64,000 bases of DNA from Mycobacterium sp. 852013-50091_SCH5140682 (GCF_001665685.1 NZ_LZTB01000130.1:62001-126000), one strand, 5' to 3'; numbered from the stretch's first letter, positions 15,597 to 24,653 are shown. Translations and numbers: made by a program. The notes: a model not told the origin generated them from the letters alone.

Positions 15597-17557
15597 CGGT
15601 CGGCCATCCGGACACTGTGTTTACCGAAGGCGTAGGCCAACTCGTTGCGCGCCAGCGGGATCACCTCCGCGGGCTCGGTGGAGCGCTCCCCGGTGATGGG
15701 GTCGAACGCGAACAGTTGCACCGTCACCTTGCGGCCCATGTCGACCCCGGGGACCGGGGCGAGCGCCGCGGCCACCTCGTGCACCTGCACGGCGCGTCCC
15801 ATGGGCCACCCTGTGCCGTTGGGGCCACCGGTCAGCGGATGCAGCAAGCTGTTGAGTGCCCGCTGCACATCGGTTTTCACCTGGGTGCGGGAGTAGCCAG
15901 GCAGCACCGCGAGCGCCACGACGACGGTGACCCCGCGGTAGCGCGGTGGTTCCACCACCACGCGGGTGCCGACCAGGCGCCGCCGGTTCAGATGGTTCTT
16001 GATCCGCTGGATGGTCTCGGGTTCGGGGATCAGATCTTCGCGGCGCACCAGGTCCATCTCATCGCTGGCCACGTGCGGCACGATCAGTACCCGTACCGTC
16101 CCTGCTTCCCGGGCGTCGACGGCCGTCAGACAATGGGCCCGGGCCACCTCGGGTGCCACGTCGAGGGTCAGCTGTTCGAAGTCCTGGGCGGTGACGGCCT
16201 TACCGCGGCTCCGCAGCAGCATCGGACCACGTACCTTCACCTCGTCAACCGTTTCGGCCTCGGCGCCGCCGACAGCCGCGCGGCGGTTCTCCACCCGCGC
16301 CACGTAGGGAACGCTGGTCTTGAGCACCCGGATGCGGCCCACCCCGACGTTGCCCTTGCGGCCGCCGCCGGTGCGGTAAGCGGCCATCACCAGCGCTGAG
16401 GAACGTGGCGGGATCTTGCCGTACTGTCGGACCGCGCCGTCCGCTTCACGCACCATCGGGCCGAACACGATCTCACCCGCGACCGGGTCGATGTGGAACG
16501 ACCGGCTCGAATCATCCTGTTCGCCAAAGTGTTCCACGGCTTGCCAGGTCTCGCTCTCGCCCGAGACAGTCAACGCAGTGCCGTTCCATGGCAGCACTGG
16601 TCGATGCTGCAGTCCGAAGCGTTGCCCGGCAGTGCCGTCGGACGTCCCCAGCGGCTCGTCACGCACCACCCTGGCATGAATGATCCGTGCGGTGCCGCCG
16701 ACGGTGCACGCGGAAATCGATGTGATGAACGGTGATTCGCTGTAGGTCGACTGACCGGGGGTGGTATCCACCAGTCGGCACCGCAGCCAGCCTCTCGCTT
16801 CGCCGCCGACCCGAGGCGGAGAGTCGAGGACATGTCCGCGCGGCACGTGCAGGATCACATCGCCCGGCTTGTTGAAGGCCTTGGTCTCGTCGCGTCCCGG
16901 TTCGCACGGCACCCAGTCGGGACCGCCGGTCCAGGCTTCCCACACATATGGGGGATTGGTCGGGTCGACGCCGACGCCGGACACCCGGCAGTCCACCCTC
17001 AGCAGCACCGCACACGACGGCACCGCGCAGTCCAGCCCGATCAGCAGAGCGTCACCGGGCTCGGGGCGCTCTGAGAAACAGCGAAACTCGGTGCCACCGG
17101 GCTCGTTGCGCTGCGCCACGGGCTCGCCGCCACCGGACTGGGTCGCGACGCGTCCGCCGTCCAGCGAGCAGGGAACGATGTCGAGTTTCTCCGTGGTGGA
17201 AAACACGATCGGTTCGTCGAGGTCGGTGCGATCGGTGCTGACCTCGATCTCCTCACGCACCGTGATGGTTTGCGGCTGCGGTGCGGACAGCCAGAACGTC
17301 GCCTCGCCCTGAGCCGCGCCGGGCGGACGGAGCTCCATCCCCAGTAGTTCCAGAAATTTGATGTAGTTGCGATCGGGCACCCGGTTGAGCCGGTAGATGA
17401 GCTGGTCGACCATCATCGCGAAGGTCTCGATCAATGTGATGCCGGGATCGGAGATGTTGTGATCGGACCATTCCGGGCAGCGCTGCCGGACCCGGCGGCG
17501 GGCTTCGTCGACCAGGTTCTGAAATGTCCGGTCGTCGAGATTCGGTGCGGGAAGCAT
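15593..17557 (-). CDS. Baseplate assembly protein, gpJ-like (TIGR02243 type)
   Basis: A protein of 654 aa with the N-terminal signature of CIS baseplate J proteins: NLDDRTFQNLVDEARRRV, CPEWSDHNISDPGITLIETF, MMVDQLIYRLNRVPDRNYIK and LLGMELRPP. The C-terminus has the J-core pattern (RAVTAQDFEQLTLDVAPEVA-like, RRLVGTRVVVEPPRYRGVTV). In contractile particles this forms the wedge that connects the sheath to the spike hub and triggers contraction. Length and gene order (after gp25, before tail I) agree with actinobacterial CIS loci. The next gene upstream, gp25, ends 2 bp before its start. Confidence 0.9.
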   Translation of the reverse strand: MLPAPNLDDRTFQNLVDEARRRVRQRCPEWSDHNISDPGITLIETFAMMVDQLIYRLNRVPDRNYIKFLELLGMELRPPGAAQGEATFWLSAPQPQTITVREEIEVSTDRTDLDEPIVFSTTEKLDIVPCSLDGGRVATQSGGGEPVAQRNEPGGTEFRCFSERPEPGDALLIGLDCAVPSCAVLLRVDCRVSGVGVDPTNPPYVWEAWTGGPDWVPCEPGRDETKAFNKPGDVILHVPRGHVLDSPPRVGGEARGWLRCRLVDTTPGQSTYSESPFITSISACTVGGTARIIHARVVRDEPLGTSDGTAGQRFGLQHRPVLPWNGTALTVSGESETWQAVEHFGEQDDSSRSFHIDPVAGEIVFGPMVREADGAVRQYGKIPPRSSALVMAAYRTGGGRKGNVGVGRIRVLKTSVPYVARVENRRAAVGGAEAETVDEVKVRGPMLLRSRGKAVTAQDFEQLTLDVAPEVARAHCLTAVDAREAGTVRVLIVPHVASDEMDLVRREDLIPEPETIQRIKNHLNRRRLVGTRVVVEPPRYRGVTVVVALAVLPGYSRTQVKTDVQRALNSLLHPLTGGPNGTGWPMGRAVQVHEVAAALAPVPGVDMGRKVTVQLFAFDPITGERSTEPAEVIPLARNELAYAFGKHSVRMADR

Positions 17558-17559
17558 CC

Positions 17560-18009
17560 TCAGACCTCATTCCACCGGTACATAGGGGACAGCTCGGCCG
17601 GCGCCGGTGCGCCTGGCTCGTCGGGGATCACGTAGAACGGGAAGACAAGATTGCGTTCGTCGTTGTAGCCGCGGATCCGATACCCCACATCGATGTGGGC
17701 CATGCCCAGATCGTGACGGTTGAACAGCACCCGCACGTCCTCCACATCGATTCGGGGCTCCCACCTTTCGAGCGCCCGACGGACATCGTTGGCGATCGCC
17801 GCCAGCGTCGCGTCGTTCATCGGTGAGAACAGGTGATCCTGAATGCGGCAGCCGAATTCAGGTCTCATGGGCCGTTCACCCGGTGCGGTGCGGATGATGA
17901 TCTCGATGGCCTGTTCGACGTCGCGCACGTCGGTGGCGAGCGCGATCGCATCCGTGGGGTCGACCTGAATGGGGAAGTTCCAACCGGCCCCGATGAATTC
18001 GTTGGTCAT
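17560..18009 (-). CDS. Baseplate wedge protein gp25/GPW-like
   Basis: A protein of 149 aa with the gp25/lysozyme-like fold used as a sheath initiator: RDVEQAIEIIIRTAPGERPM, then RPEFGCRIQDHLFSPMNDAT (the diagnostic EFG motif) and AIANDVRRALERWEPRIDVE. It nucleates sheath polymerisation at the baseplate. It starts 4 bp after the PAAR stop and lies directly before the J-like gene, the usual wedge order. Confidence 0.92.
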   Translation of the reverse strand: MTNEFIGAGWNFPIQVDPTDAIALATDVRDVEQAIEIIIRTAPGERPMRPEFGCRIQDHLFSPMNDATLAAIANDVRRALERWEPRIDVEDVRVLFNRHDLGMAHIDVGYRIRGYNDERNLVFPFYVIPDEPGAPAPAELSPMYRWNEV

Positions 18010-18013
18010 CTGC

Positions 18014-18298
18014 TCACCCTCCGATCAGCACGGTCGGGCAGCCGGGTCCGACGATGGGAGCGCCGCAGGCGGTCATGTCTCCGACGCGGGCCGCGGACAT
18101 TCCACCGATGAGTACCGTCAAGCTTCCCGGCGGGATGATCGCATTCGGCGGATGAGGCACCACACCGGGAAACGCGCAGATGTGCGGAGTTCCGACCGTC
18201 GCCGCCGCGCTTCCGCCGATCAGCACGGTGGGTACGCCGGGCGGACCGATGGCGCCCGGGTGACCGGTCATATCCCCGACACGTGCTGCAGGAGGCAT
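18014..18298 (-). CDS. PAAR-repeat spike tip protein
   Basis: From the ATG at 18298 the product has 94 aa. It carries PAAR-type repeats: PAARVGDMTGHPG, the turn PGVPTVLIGGSAAATVGTPH, and again GMSAARVGDMTACGAP with PGCPTVLIGG at the end. PAAR proteins form the metal-stabilised cone on top of the spike. The Asp/His pattern (DMTGH, PHPPN) fits a metal site. The start overlaps nothing and is 13 bp after the spike gene's stop. A longer in-frame start (18370) would lie inside the spike gene and is rejected. Confidence 0.9.
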   Translation of the reverse strand: MPPAARVGDMTGHPGAIGPPGVPTVLIGGSAAATVGTPHICAFPGVVPHPPNAIIPPGSLTVLIGGMSAARVGDMTACGAPIVGPGCPTVLIGG

Positions 18299-18311
18299 GC
18301 TCTGGACCCTC

Positions 18312-20126
18312 TCAGTTGATCTTGACCGGAGTGCCGGTGATGACGTTGGGGCCGCCGGCCTTGAACTCACCGGCGGCTTTCGCCGCGACCTTGACGGTGG
18401 CGCCCTGTAGCGAAAGAGCGGTCTGGGTTTCCACGTTCACCGCACCCGAACCGCCGGACACCGAGACGCCGTTGGTGGCGGTGACGGAGATCTTCTTGCC
18501 TTTCAGCTCGAGGTCGCTGTTGCCGGCATCGACGACGATGCCCTTGCGGCCCTCGATGAGCACTGTGCCGTCGCTGTGCACGATGATGCGGGTGCCGACG
18601 GAATCCAGTGTCAGCTTGAGTTTCCCGTCGCCGGTTTCGGCCGTGATGCCTTCGGTCTTGCCGTTTTCGTCGAGCAGGTCGATACGGTGGCCGTTGCGCG
18701 AGATGAGCGACCGGCGGTTGACCGCTCCGGAGCCGGTGTCGATGAGCGTGGTGCCCTTGGCATTTGCGGTGTCGACGCCGTTGAACAGTCCGCCCAGCAC
18801 GTACGGCCGCTGGGGGTCCTGCTGCTCGAAGGCCACCAGCACCTCGTCGCCGACCTCGGGGATCATCATGGCGCCCCGGTTCTTCCCGGCTCCCGGCTGT
18901 ACCGTGCGCGCCCAGTCGCTGACATAGTCGTCGGACAGCCACGGGAACGTCAGTTTCACGCGGCCCTGGTGCGTCGGATCGTTCGCATCGCTGACCTGTG
19001 CGATGACGACGCCTGCGCCGGCAGCGGGACGCCCACCACCCGCGGTCAGACCGTACAGGCTGCGTTCCTGGCGGCCCGTCACCGAGAACGCGGTGGTGTA
19101 ACCACCGTTGGCCGGATCGTAGCGGTGCCGTGCCGCAGTGATGGTGTACTTACCGTCGAACGGCTTGCCCGCGTTGTCGACGGTGATCCCGACATTCGCC
19201 CGCAATTTCGGGTTTCCCCGTGCCACTGCGTCGATCTCGGCGAACGAGCTGCTGATCTGCTCGGTGAGCGCCGCAGCGGCGGTATCGGCCTCGGACTGGG
19301 TCCGGTAGGCGGTGTCGGAGGCCACGTACCGCGGATCACCGAAAGGCTTTGCCACATCGGCGGGTTTCACCGTGGGTAGGTCCACGCTCTTGGTCGCCGC
19401 CTGCGACGTGCTGACGATCTTGCGCTTCTGCGCCACATCCCACCCCCGAACCTCCACCTCGGTGACCTGCTCGGCGGCGGTGATGACCGACCGGAACCGC
19501 AGCAGATCGGTGCCGAGGCGCAACACCAGCGGGTCGGTCTTCTGGGCATCGTCGGACGGCGCGGTGTTGGCATCCTGGCGGGGGTGGAAGCTCAGCTTGT
19601 TGTCGCGGACCGTCAGCTCATAGCCGATGCGTCGGGCCATCCCGTCGAGGAACTCCCAGTCGGACTGACCGAACTGGCCGAGGTGGTCGAAAACCGTTTT
19701 GCTGGGCTCGATCTGGCCTGCCGGGATCTTGGCACGCTGGGCGACCTGGGTGACGGCGTCCGATGCGGTCGTCTGGGTGTAGGACTGGGTGTGCCTGCCG
19801 CGGAACAACCGGTGCGCCGGGTCGTACCCGCGGATGATGGTGAACGAACCGGGGCCACCGATCTCGGCTTCCAATGCGGTCACCTCACCCTCGATCAGCT
19901 TCTCGGGTGTGTCGGTCTGGGTGCTGCCGACGGTGATCTTCACCTTGGCGCCGATTGTCACCTTGGCCTTCTCGATGACGATCCGGTTCGGATCGCGGAA
20001 GCGCAGCATGAACGCGTCCGGCAGCCGCAGACTGGAGTCGACGTAGGCAGAGGTGAGCAGTGGGCTGATGTCGTCAGGTAACGGCGAGCCGTCGATGTCT
20101 ATGAGAAAGCTTGCTGCGGTGGCCAT
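18312..20126 (-). CDS. VgrG/gp5-gp27-like spike protein
   Basis: A protein of 604 aa from the ATG at 20126. The first 350 residues resemble the gp27-like hub (SFTIIRGYDPAHRLFRGRHT, ASDAVTQVAQRAKIPAG, SDWEFLDGMARRIGYEL). Then comes the gp5-like OB domain (ANDPTHQGRVKLTFPWLSDD, MMIPEVGDEVLVAFEQQDPQ). The last 110 residues form a beta-helix needle with repeating charged and hydrophobic strands. It is the membrane-puncturing spike that carries the PAAR tip. No extra effector domain is fused at the C-terminus. The ATG at 20126 overlaps none of the LysM gene's coding codons except its last few bases of spacing. Confidence 0.92.
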   Translation of the reverse strand: MATAASFLIDIDGSPLPDDISPLLTSAYVDSSLRLPDAFMLRFRDPNRIVIEKAKVTIGAKVKITVGSTQTDTPEKLIEGEVTALEAEIGGPGSFTIIRGYDPAHRLFRGRHTQSYTQTTASDAVTQVAQRAKIPAGQIEPSKTVFDHLGQFGQSDWEFLDGMARRIGYELTVRDNKLSFHPRQDANTAPSDDAQKTDPLVLRLGTDLLRFRSVITAAEQVTEVEVRGWDVAQKRKIVSTSQAATKSVDLPTVKPADVAKPFGDPRYVASDTAYRTQSEADTAAAALTEQISSSFAEIDAVARGNPKLRANVGITVDNAGKPFDGKYTITAARHRYDPANGGYTTAFSVTGRQERSLYGLTAGGGRPAAGAGVVIAQVSDANDPTHQGRVKLTFPWLSDDYVSDWARTVQPGAGKNRGAMMIPEVGDEVLVAFEQQDPQRPYVLGGLFNGVDTANAKGTTLIDTGSGAVNRRSLISRNGHRIDLLDENGKTEGITAETGDGKLKLTLDSVGTRIIVHSDGTVLIEGRKGIVVDAGNSDLELKGKKISVTATNGVSVSGGSGAVNVETQTALSLQGATVKVAAKAAGEFKAGGPNVITGTPVKIN

Positions 20127-20131
20127 CTCGA

Positions 20132-20905
20132 TCAACCCACCGCCGCCGTCAGGGCTTCGAGCCTGGGCAGCTTGAGCCGGGTGCCGGTGGGGACCCGCAT
20201 CGGATCGTCAATCCCGTTGTAGCGGGCCAACGATCGCCACAGTTGGGGGTCACCGTACTCCCGGTAGGCGACCAGTGCCAGCGAGTCGCCGCTTACCACG
20301 GTGTGAACGTCGTCGGCCGACAACGATCCTGACGTCGGATTCTGCTTGGGATCCGGCGTGACGTCGATCTCTTCCAGGTTGACTGTGCAGACCGCTCTGA
20401 TCGGGATGCCGTTGGCGGCGAACCGGGTGTACTTAGCCTGCACCTGGCTGATGTAGGCGGCGAAACTCTTGACCTGGCCCCAGTTGAACACCACCAGGAA
20501 CGGCATGGCCTGTTCGCCCTTCTTCACCTCCTTGCACGGCACGCAGCAGCCGAAGAGCTTGTCCACCGAAGCCACTACGTCGACGCCGTCCTTGGCGGTG
20601 GCATCGAAATACAGCTCGAGGCTGAGCTTGCACGGTTCGGCGCCCGAATACTCCGGGGGGCCGGCCTTCTTCTCCTTGGTCGGTTTACGTTCCCACTTCG
20701 CAGATTTGGTGATCGACACCTCTTTCGGATTGAACTGGAACGTGAGCTTGTCTTTCAGCGTCCCCAGTTCGGGCTTGCCGCCCTTGACGTGCTTGGGCTC
20801 CCACAGCTCCAAGAACGCGTACTGCGGCTGCGACCAGGTGTCGGGCGCGCTGCCGCCGGTCTTGTCCGGCGGCGGGGCCTTGAGTGCGACTGCGGTGTTA
20901 GCCAT
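20132..20905 (-). CDS. CIS baseplate/tube-capping protein with LysM domain (Afp7/Pvc7-like)
   Basis: A protein of 257 aa. The N-terminal 190 residues contain the FQFNPKEVSITKSAKWERKP signature of CIS LysM proteins (QFNP, then W-R). The C-terminal LysM runs VHTVVSGDSLALVAYREYGD, then LWRSLARYNGIDDPMRVPTG. In eCIS these proteins connect the tube to the spike hub. The LysM is structural in this family, and binding to peptidoglycan is not implied. The start at ATG 20905 overlaps the tube 2 stop by 8 bp. Confidence 0.9.
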   Translation of the reverse strand: MANTAVALKAPPPDKTGGSAPDTWSQPQYAFLELWEPKHVKGGKPELGTLKDKLTFQFNPKEVSITKSAKWERKPTKEKKAGPPEYSGAEPCKLSLELYFDATAKDGVDVVASVDKLFGCCVPCKEVKKGEQAMPFLVVFNWGQVKSFAAYISQVQAKYTRFAANGIPIRAVCTVNLEEIDVTPDPKQNPTSGSLSADDVHTVVSGDSLALVAYREYGDPQLWRSLARYNGIDDPMRVPTGTRLKLPRLEALTAAVG

Positions 20906-21365
20906 TGGGAGAGCCCTTCTCAGGGGTGAAGCCATGGTGGGCGATTTCCAGGGTCTCGGTGAACACCTTGGGGGAGTCCAGGTTCAGGCTGGGCCCGGTC
21001 CATCGGACCGGAACGACACCCTCCAACTGCCAGGTCATCACCGGATGGCCGGCCGCGTCCATCGCCTTGATCTCCCCGGTGGTCGGCGTCAAACCGTTGA
21101 GGGCCTTGACAATCCACTTCGTGAGCTTGGCGCTGTCGGGACCCACCGGCCGGGTCAGTTTGATGTTGCTGTACTTCATGCGGGTCGGCAGCTGCCAGAC
21201 CAAGCCATTGTTGCCGCCCTCCTCACGCTGCTCCATCACCACTTCCAGGCCGAAACCCTCACAGCTGCTGAACTTCCCGATATCGATCTTGTCGAACTTG
21301 ACGGCGAAACACACGCCGACGAACACCTCGTCGGCGTCCTCCGGGGGGAGTTGTGGCGTGCTCAT
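20898..21365 (-). CDS. Inner tube protein 2 (gp19-like)
   Basis: A protein of 155 aa of the phage tail tube (TIGR02241/gp19) fold: FVGVCFAVKFDKIDIGKFSS, CEGFGLEVVMEQREEGG, NIKLTRPVGPDSAKLTKWIV and VRWTGPSLNLDSPKVFTETL with the final IAHHGF. CIS loci usually encode one main tube protein and one or two variants near the baseplate. This second copy, next to the LysM gene, is likely the baseplate-proximal variant. The ATG at 21365 is preceded by GGAAGAGACGAG. Confidence 0.9.
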   Translation of the reverse strand: MSTPQLPPEDADEVFVGVCFAVKFDKIDIGKFSSCEGFGLEVVMEQREEGGNNGLVWQLPTRMKYSNIKLTRPVGPDSAKLTKWIVKALNGLTPTTGEIKAMDAAGHPVMTWQLEGVVPVRWTGPSLNLDSPKVFTETLEIAHHGFTPEKGSPNG

Positions 21366-21381
21366 CGGTCTCGTCTCTTCC

Positions 21382-23604
21382 TTATCGGCCCAAATCCATG
21401 AGGGCGCCCGCCCTCTCCCGATCCAGCCACAACTCAGCACGCAACCGCGCGGCCAGCGCGTCGTACACCCGGTTGACCAACTCGTCGACGTCAGTCGCCG
21501 CCGGTGCCGGGGCGCCTGAACCCGACGCGGCGGGCGCAGACGTCATAGCCGGTGCCGCGGCGATCGGGGCAGCCGGTTCTGCGGCAGGTGCAGGATCCTC
21601 GGTCGCCCGCTGGATGCTCGGCAGTCCCGGGGAGCCGAAGGTGATGGTGTTGGTGGCGGCGTCATACCCGTGGGCGCTCGCCGTGGATTGTGCTGTCTCC
21701 GTTGAGCTCCAGTGATCCGGCGGGGGCGGCGCCGGTGCTGACTCGACGGGGGTGCTGGGCACCGTGACCCGTTGCCCTATGCGCTGGGTGCCGGCATCGA
21801 ACATGCGCTGCAGGCCGACGGGGCGGGGGCTGCTGAACACCTCGGCTCCGTCGGGCCCGTCCGCGGCAACCCCGGGAGACGAGCCAGGATCATCGGTGCT
21901 GCGTATCGGGGGCAGCACTACGAGGCGCCGGGGCGACCCGGTCGACCGCTGCACGGTGGGTGGCGTGGGCGGTATGGGTCTGCGAGTGGGCGGTGCAGCG
22001 GTCGGGGCAGGAGCGTTGTTCACCACGGGCAAGCTGATCCGTTGTGCGACTGGCAGATCGACCGCCGGTACTGGGTCCGGCGTGATCGGGGATCGGGCGG
22101 CAACGGGCACCGGTGCCGTCGGGGTCGGTGCGCCATGTGGGGCGTCACCAACAGTGCGCATCACGGTCGGTGCCTGTGGCTCGGCGAGAACAGAGACGGG
22201 TTGTACACGGGGCACGAGTACCGGGTGGGTGTCGGCTACAGTGAACGGCACCGTCTCCGATCGCTGCGCCACGGGTGGCTCGTAATCATCGGTCACCATG
22301 GGCAATTCGGGCATGACTGTCGGAAGGTCGGTGGCGACGACGGACTCGACCGCCGGTGTGGTGAGGTCCGGGCGGGGTGCCGCGGGGGAGTCGACGCGCG
22401 TCGACGGTGTCGAAGGTAAAGACGGCGTCGACGGTAAAGAAATCGGCGGAGTCGACGGAACTGACGCCGTGGGCCCCGGCATCGGACTCTGCTGCGGCAT
22501 CAGGCGTTGCACGGCTGCCGGTGCGTGTGACGGGGTCTGGGCGATGGCCGATGGCGTGGCGGCAGCCGCAGTCTCAGTGCGCATCGGTCGCTCACTGTCA
22601 GGCGTGTCGACCACGGCCAAGTTGACCTCCGGCGCAGGCTGCGCCACGTTGTCGGCGACGTCGGCAGCGGCCTCGGCGGCGGCGTCGGGTATCCGCTGGA
22701 TTGCGGTGGTCGGCGGCAGTTGCGGTGAATCCTGCTCGGAACGGGCGGTCCTCGGCGGCGACGTCACCTGGGGAAGCGGTGCCAGCGTCGGGATGGACGG
22801 TGCGTCGGTGCGCTGGACGGTGTGCAGGTGGCGCAGTGGTGTGGTCTCGGCCTCGGTGTGATGGGCGGTGAAGACCTCGGGCACGCTGGCGGCGGGAACT
22901 CCGGATGTCACGGCCGGCGCGGTGCTCGACGAGTCCGCCGGAAGCGGCGCCGCCGCCGGGACCCGTTGTACGACGGCCGGTAACAGGGGTGTGTCGGTGG
23001 TCAGGCGCTGGATCGCGGGCGGCGCCGGGCGCTCGATAGCCGTCGGCGCCATCGTGAATGGCTCACTCGTGGCTGGTGATGGAGCAGGTAGTGCGGCGGG
23101 TGTCGAATCGTCCGTCACCGCGTCGAGGGGTCGGCGTTCGTCGGGATCGGCGGCCTGGACCATGGCGCGCTCAGGCTCGGGTTCGCCGCCGGTGTCGATC
23201 ACCGGCAACGTTGCGGCGGCAGGCTGGTCCGCAATGCTGTCGCGCTGCACCGGACTGCCGACATAGGCCCGCTGCACACTTGGCAACCGCGGTCCCCAGT
23301 TCCTGGACTGCGTCGCGGGTACCGGGGTTGGGGGCGGCTCTGCCGGTTGTGCCGATCCGGTGTCCAACACCGGCAGCCGATGGTGCTCGTCAACCGCCAG
23401 CAGTTGCACCGGTCTGGTGAGAGCGGGGTTCTGCGAGGTGGTCAGCGTCGCGGTGAAACCGTTGAGGTGTGCCGTCGGTTCGATGTTGCCGGCGGTGGGC
23501 GTGACGGCCGCAAGGCGCTGCCACACCGGTTCCTGGCGAGCCGCGGGCGCGGGCGGCGCCACCGGTTCCGGGCGCCGACCCCAGGGCCACCACTTCGGCA
23601 TCAC
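21382..23604 (-). CDS. Large Pro/Ala/Thr-rich CIS-locus protein with repeated [VIL]QR motifs
   Basis: A protein of 740 aa. It starts with a Trp-rich MMPKWWPWGRRPEP. Then follow about 650 low-complexity Pro/Thr/Ala/Val residues in which [VIL]QR tripeptides recur about ten times at 30-60 residue spacing (for example SVQRAYVG, AIQRLTTD, VVQRVPAA, TVQRTDAP, SIQRATED). Five more QR dipeptides are present. The last 40 residues form one clear helical element (VDELVNRVYDALAARLRAEL) and are the only conserved-looking part. Its place between the tube genes fits a large variable protein in actinobacterial CIS loci. It could be the tape measure, an inner tube filler or a cargo adaptor. I cannot assign it to a named family. 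Confidence 0.6.
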   Translation of the reverse strand: MMPKWWPWGRRPEPVAPPAPAARQEPVWQRLAAVTPTAGNIEPTAHLNGFTATLTTSQNPALTRPVQLLAVDEHHRLPVLDTGSAQPAEPPPTPVPATQSRNWGPRLPSVQRAYVGSPVQRDSIADQPAAATLPVIDTGGEPEPERAMVQAADPDERRPLDAVTDDSTPAALPAPSPATSEPFTMAPTAIERPAPPAIQRLTTDTPLLPAVVQRVPAAAPLPADSSSTAPAVTSGVPAASVPEVFTAHHTEAETTPLRHLHTVQRTDAPSIPTLAPLPQVTSPPRTARSEQDSPQLPPTTAIQRIPDAAAEAAADVADNVAQPAPEVNLAVVDTPDSERPMRTETAAAATPSAIAQTPSHAPAAVQRLMPQQSPMPGPTASVPSTPPISLPSTPSLPSTPSTRVDSPAAPRPDLTTPAVESVVATDLPTVMPELPMVTDDYEPPVAQRSETVPFTVADTHPVLVPRVQPVSVLAEPQAPTVMRTVGDAPHGAPTPTAPVPVAARSPITPDPVPAVDLPVAQRISLPVVNNAPAPTAAPPTRRPIPPTPPTVQRSTGSPRRLVVLPPIRSTDDPGSSPGVAADGPDGAEVFSSPRPVGLQRMFDAGTQRIGQRVTVPSTPVESAPAPPPPDHWSSTETAQSTASAHGYDAATNTITFGSPGLPSIQRATEDPAPAAEPAAPIAAAPAMTSAPAASGSGAPAPAATDVDELVNRVYDALAARLRAELWLDRERAGALMDLGR

Positions 23605-23614
23605 GAGCCTCCAG

Positions 23615-23761
23615 CTAGTTCTGTGCGGTCAGGTTTCGGGTGAGCTGCACGAACCGCCGCCGGTCCGCGTGCTCCAGGTCGAGAACGTCGTCGAGCGGCC
23701 AATGCAGGTGGTAGGCAAGGAAAGCCGCCTCCTGGTAGATGGCGTCGGCTCCGCAGGTCAC
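23615..23761 (-). CDS. DUF6760-like small CIS protein, 48 aa
   Basis: The gene starts with a GTG at 23761 that overlaps the previous stop (GTGA). The product reads TCGADAIYQEAAFLAYHLHW, PLDDVLDLEHADRRRFVQL and TRNLTAQN. Small proteins with AYHFHW and DLEHxxRRRFV are regular members of actinobacterial CIS loci (DUF6760, from memory). It is probably a helical tail-assembly chaperone-like piece linked to the upstream gene, similar to paired chaperones before the tape measure in phages. Length and overlap support a real gene. Confidence 0.75.
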   Translation of the reverse strand: MTCGADAIYQEAAFLAYHLHWPLDDVLDLEHADRRRFVQLTRNLTAQN

Positions 23762-24207
23762 GATTCCCCCAGGCGGCTCCCGGCAACGTCGACGGCGAAA
23801 TCGTTGTTGCAGTGGGGGCAGGTGACCCGGGCATGCGTGTGGCCGTCCTGGTTCACCCGTCGGTAGAGATCCTGCAGAAACGCCAGATCCGAGGCGAACA
23901 GGTTCTCGATGATGCCACCGTGCACATCCTCGATGTCACCGATGCGGGTCACCACCCGGCCGATCAGCACCACCGCAAGGTAATTCGGGCTTTCCCGCAC
24001 GCGGTCGTCGCGCTGGGACACGAGTTCGTCACGGGCCGTCGCCAGCCGCATCACTCCGTCACGGTGCACGGTGCCCGAAGCGTCGACGTAGCCGCGTGGC
24101 AGGACGAACGGAAACTCGGTGCGCAGTTCGCGCACCAGCTCATCGGAAGGCTTCTGCCCTGGCCCATCGGCCAGGGCAGAACTGCCGTGCACATTTGCTC
24201 GCCGCAT
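23758..24207 (-). CDS. CIS tail-assembly-like protein with C-terminal CxxC zinc motif
   Basis: A protein of 149 aa from the ATG at 24207, which overlaps the tube 1 stop (ATGA). Conserved stretches are LRTEFPFVLPRGYVDASGTV, HRDGVMRLATARDELVSQRD, LIGRVVTRIGDIEDVHGGII and ENLFASDLAFLQDLYRRVNQ. The C-terminus has CPHC (residues near 133), one half of a zinc site or a dimeric site. Similar proteins follow the tube gene in Streptomyces CIS loci. The position corresponds to phage tail assembly chaperones. A longer reading frame upstream would overlap the tube gene deeply and is rejected. Confidence 0.75.
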   Translation of the reverse strand: MRRANVHGSSALADGPGQKPSDELVRELRTEFPFVLPRGYVDASGTVHRDGVMRLATARDELVSQRDDRVRESPNYLAVVLIGRVVTRIGDIEDVHGGIIENLFASDLAFLQDLYRRVNQDGHTHARVTCPHCNNDFAVDVAGSRLGES

Positions 24208-24653
24208 CAGGCGGGTTCGCACTTCTCGTACGTCAGTACCAGCTTCTCCGTCATGACACTGGTGTCGCCTGCCTTCATCGAGCTGAGTTCCAGGCTCTTG
24301 GGCCACGCCGCGGTGAGGTTGTAGCGCTTGACTTCTTCACCCTCGTAGTCGAAGACGATGATGGAACCGCCCTTGCGGGCATCCTTCATCTTGCCCAGTT
24401 GAGAATCCTTCACCCATTTGTCGAAGCTGCCGTCCTTGGTCAACGGGCGGGTCAGAGTGCACTCACCGGCCTTCCAGCGGCCCGGCAGCTTCTTGATGTT
24501 GTACTTGCCGTCCTTGGCCACGTTCGACTTGTACTCGATGACGTCCTGCTCCATCTTCAAGCCCGTCACCTCGGTGATGGCCTTGATCTGGATTCCGTCG
24601 AATTCGAGTCCGAATGAGTGGCCTACCGAGCTGTCGTCGTCCTGCAGTGCCAT
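24207..24653 (-). CDS. Main inner tube protein 1 (gp19-like)
   Basis: A protein of 148 aa with the TIGR02241-type tube signature: GHSFGLEFDGIQIKAITEVT, GLKMEQDVIEYKSN, NIKKLPGRWKAGECTLTRPL and the C-terminal TSVMTEKLVLTYEKCE. It stacks as hexamers inside the sheath and carries or guides cargo. Its position directly after the sheath gene and first of the two tube genes marks it as the major tube subunit. GAGGAGACAACC is a good ribosome site. Confidence 0.93.
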   Translation of the reverse strand: MALQDDDSSVGHSFGLEFDGIQIKAITEVTGLKMEQDVIEYKSNVAKDGKYNIKKLPGRWKAGECTLTRPLTKDGSFDKWVKDSQLGKMKDARKGGSIIVFDYEGEEVKRYNLTAAWPKSLELSSMKAGDTSVMTEKLVLTYEKCEPA

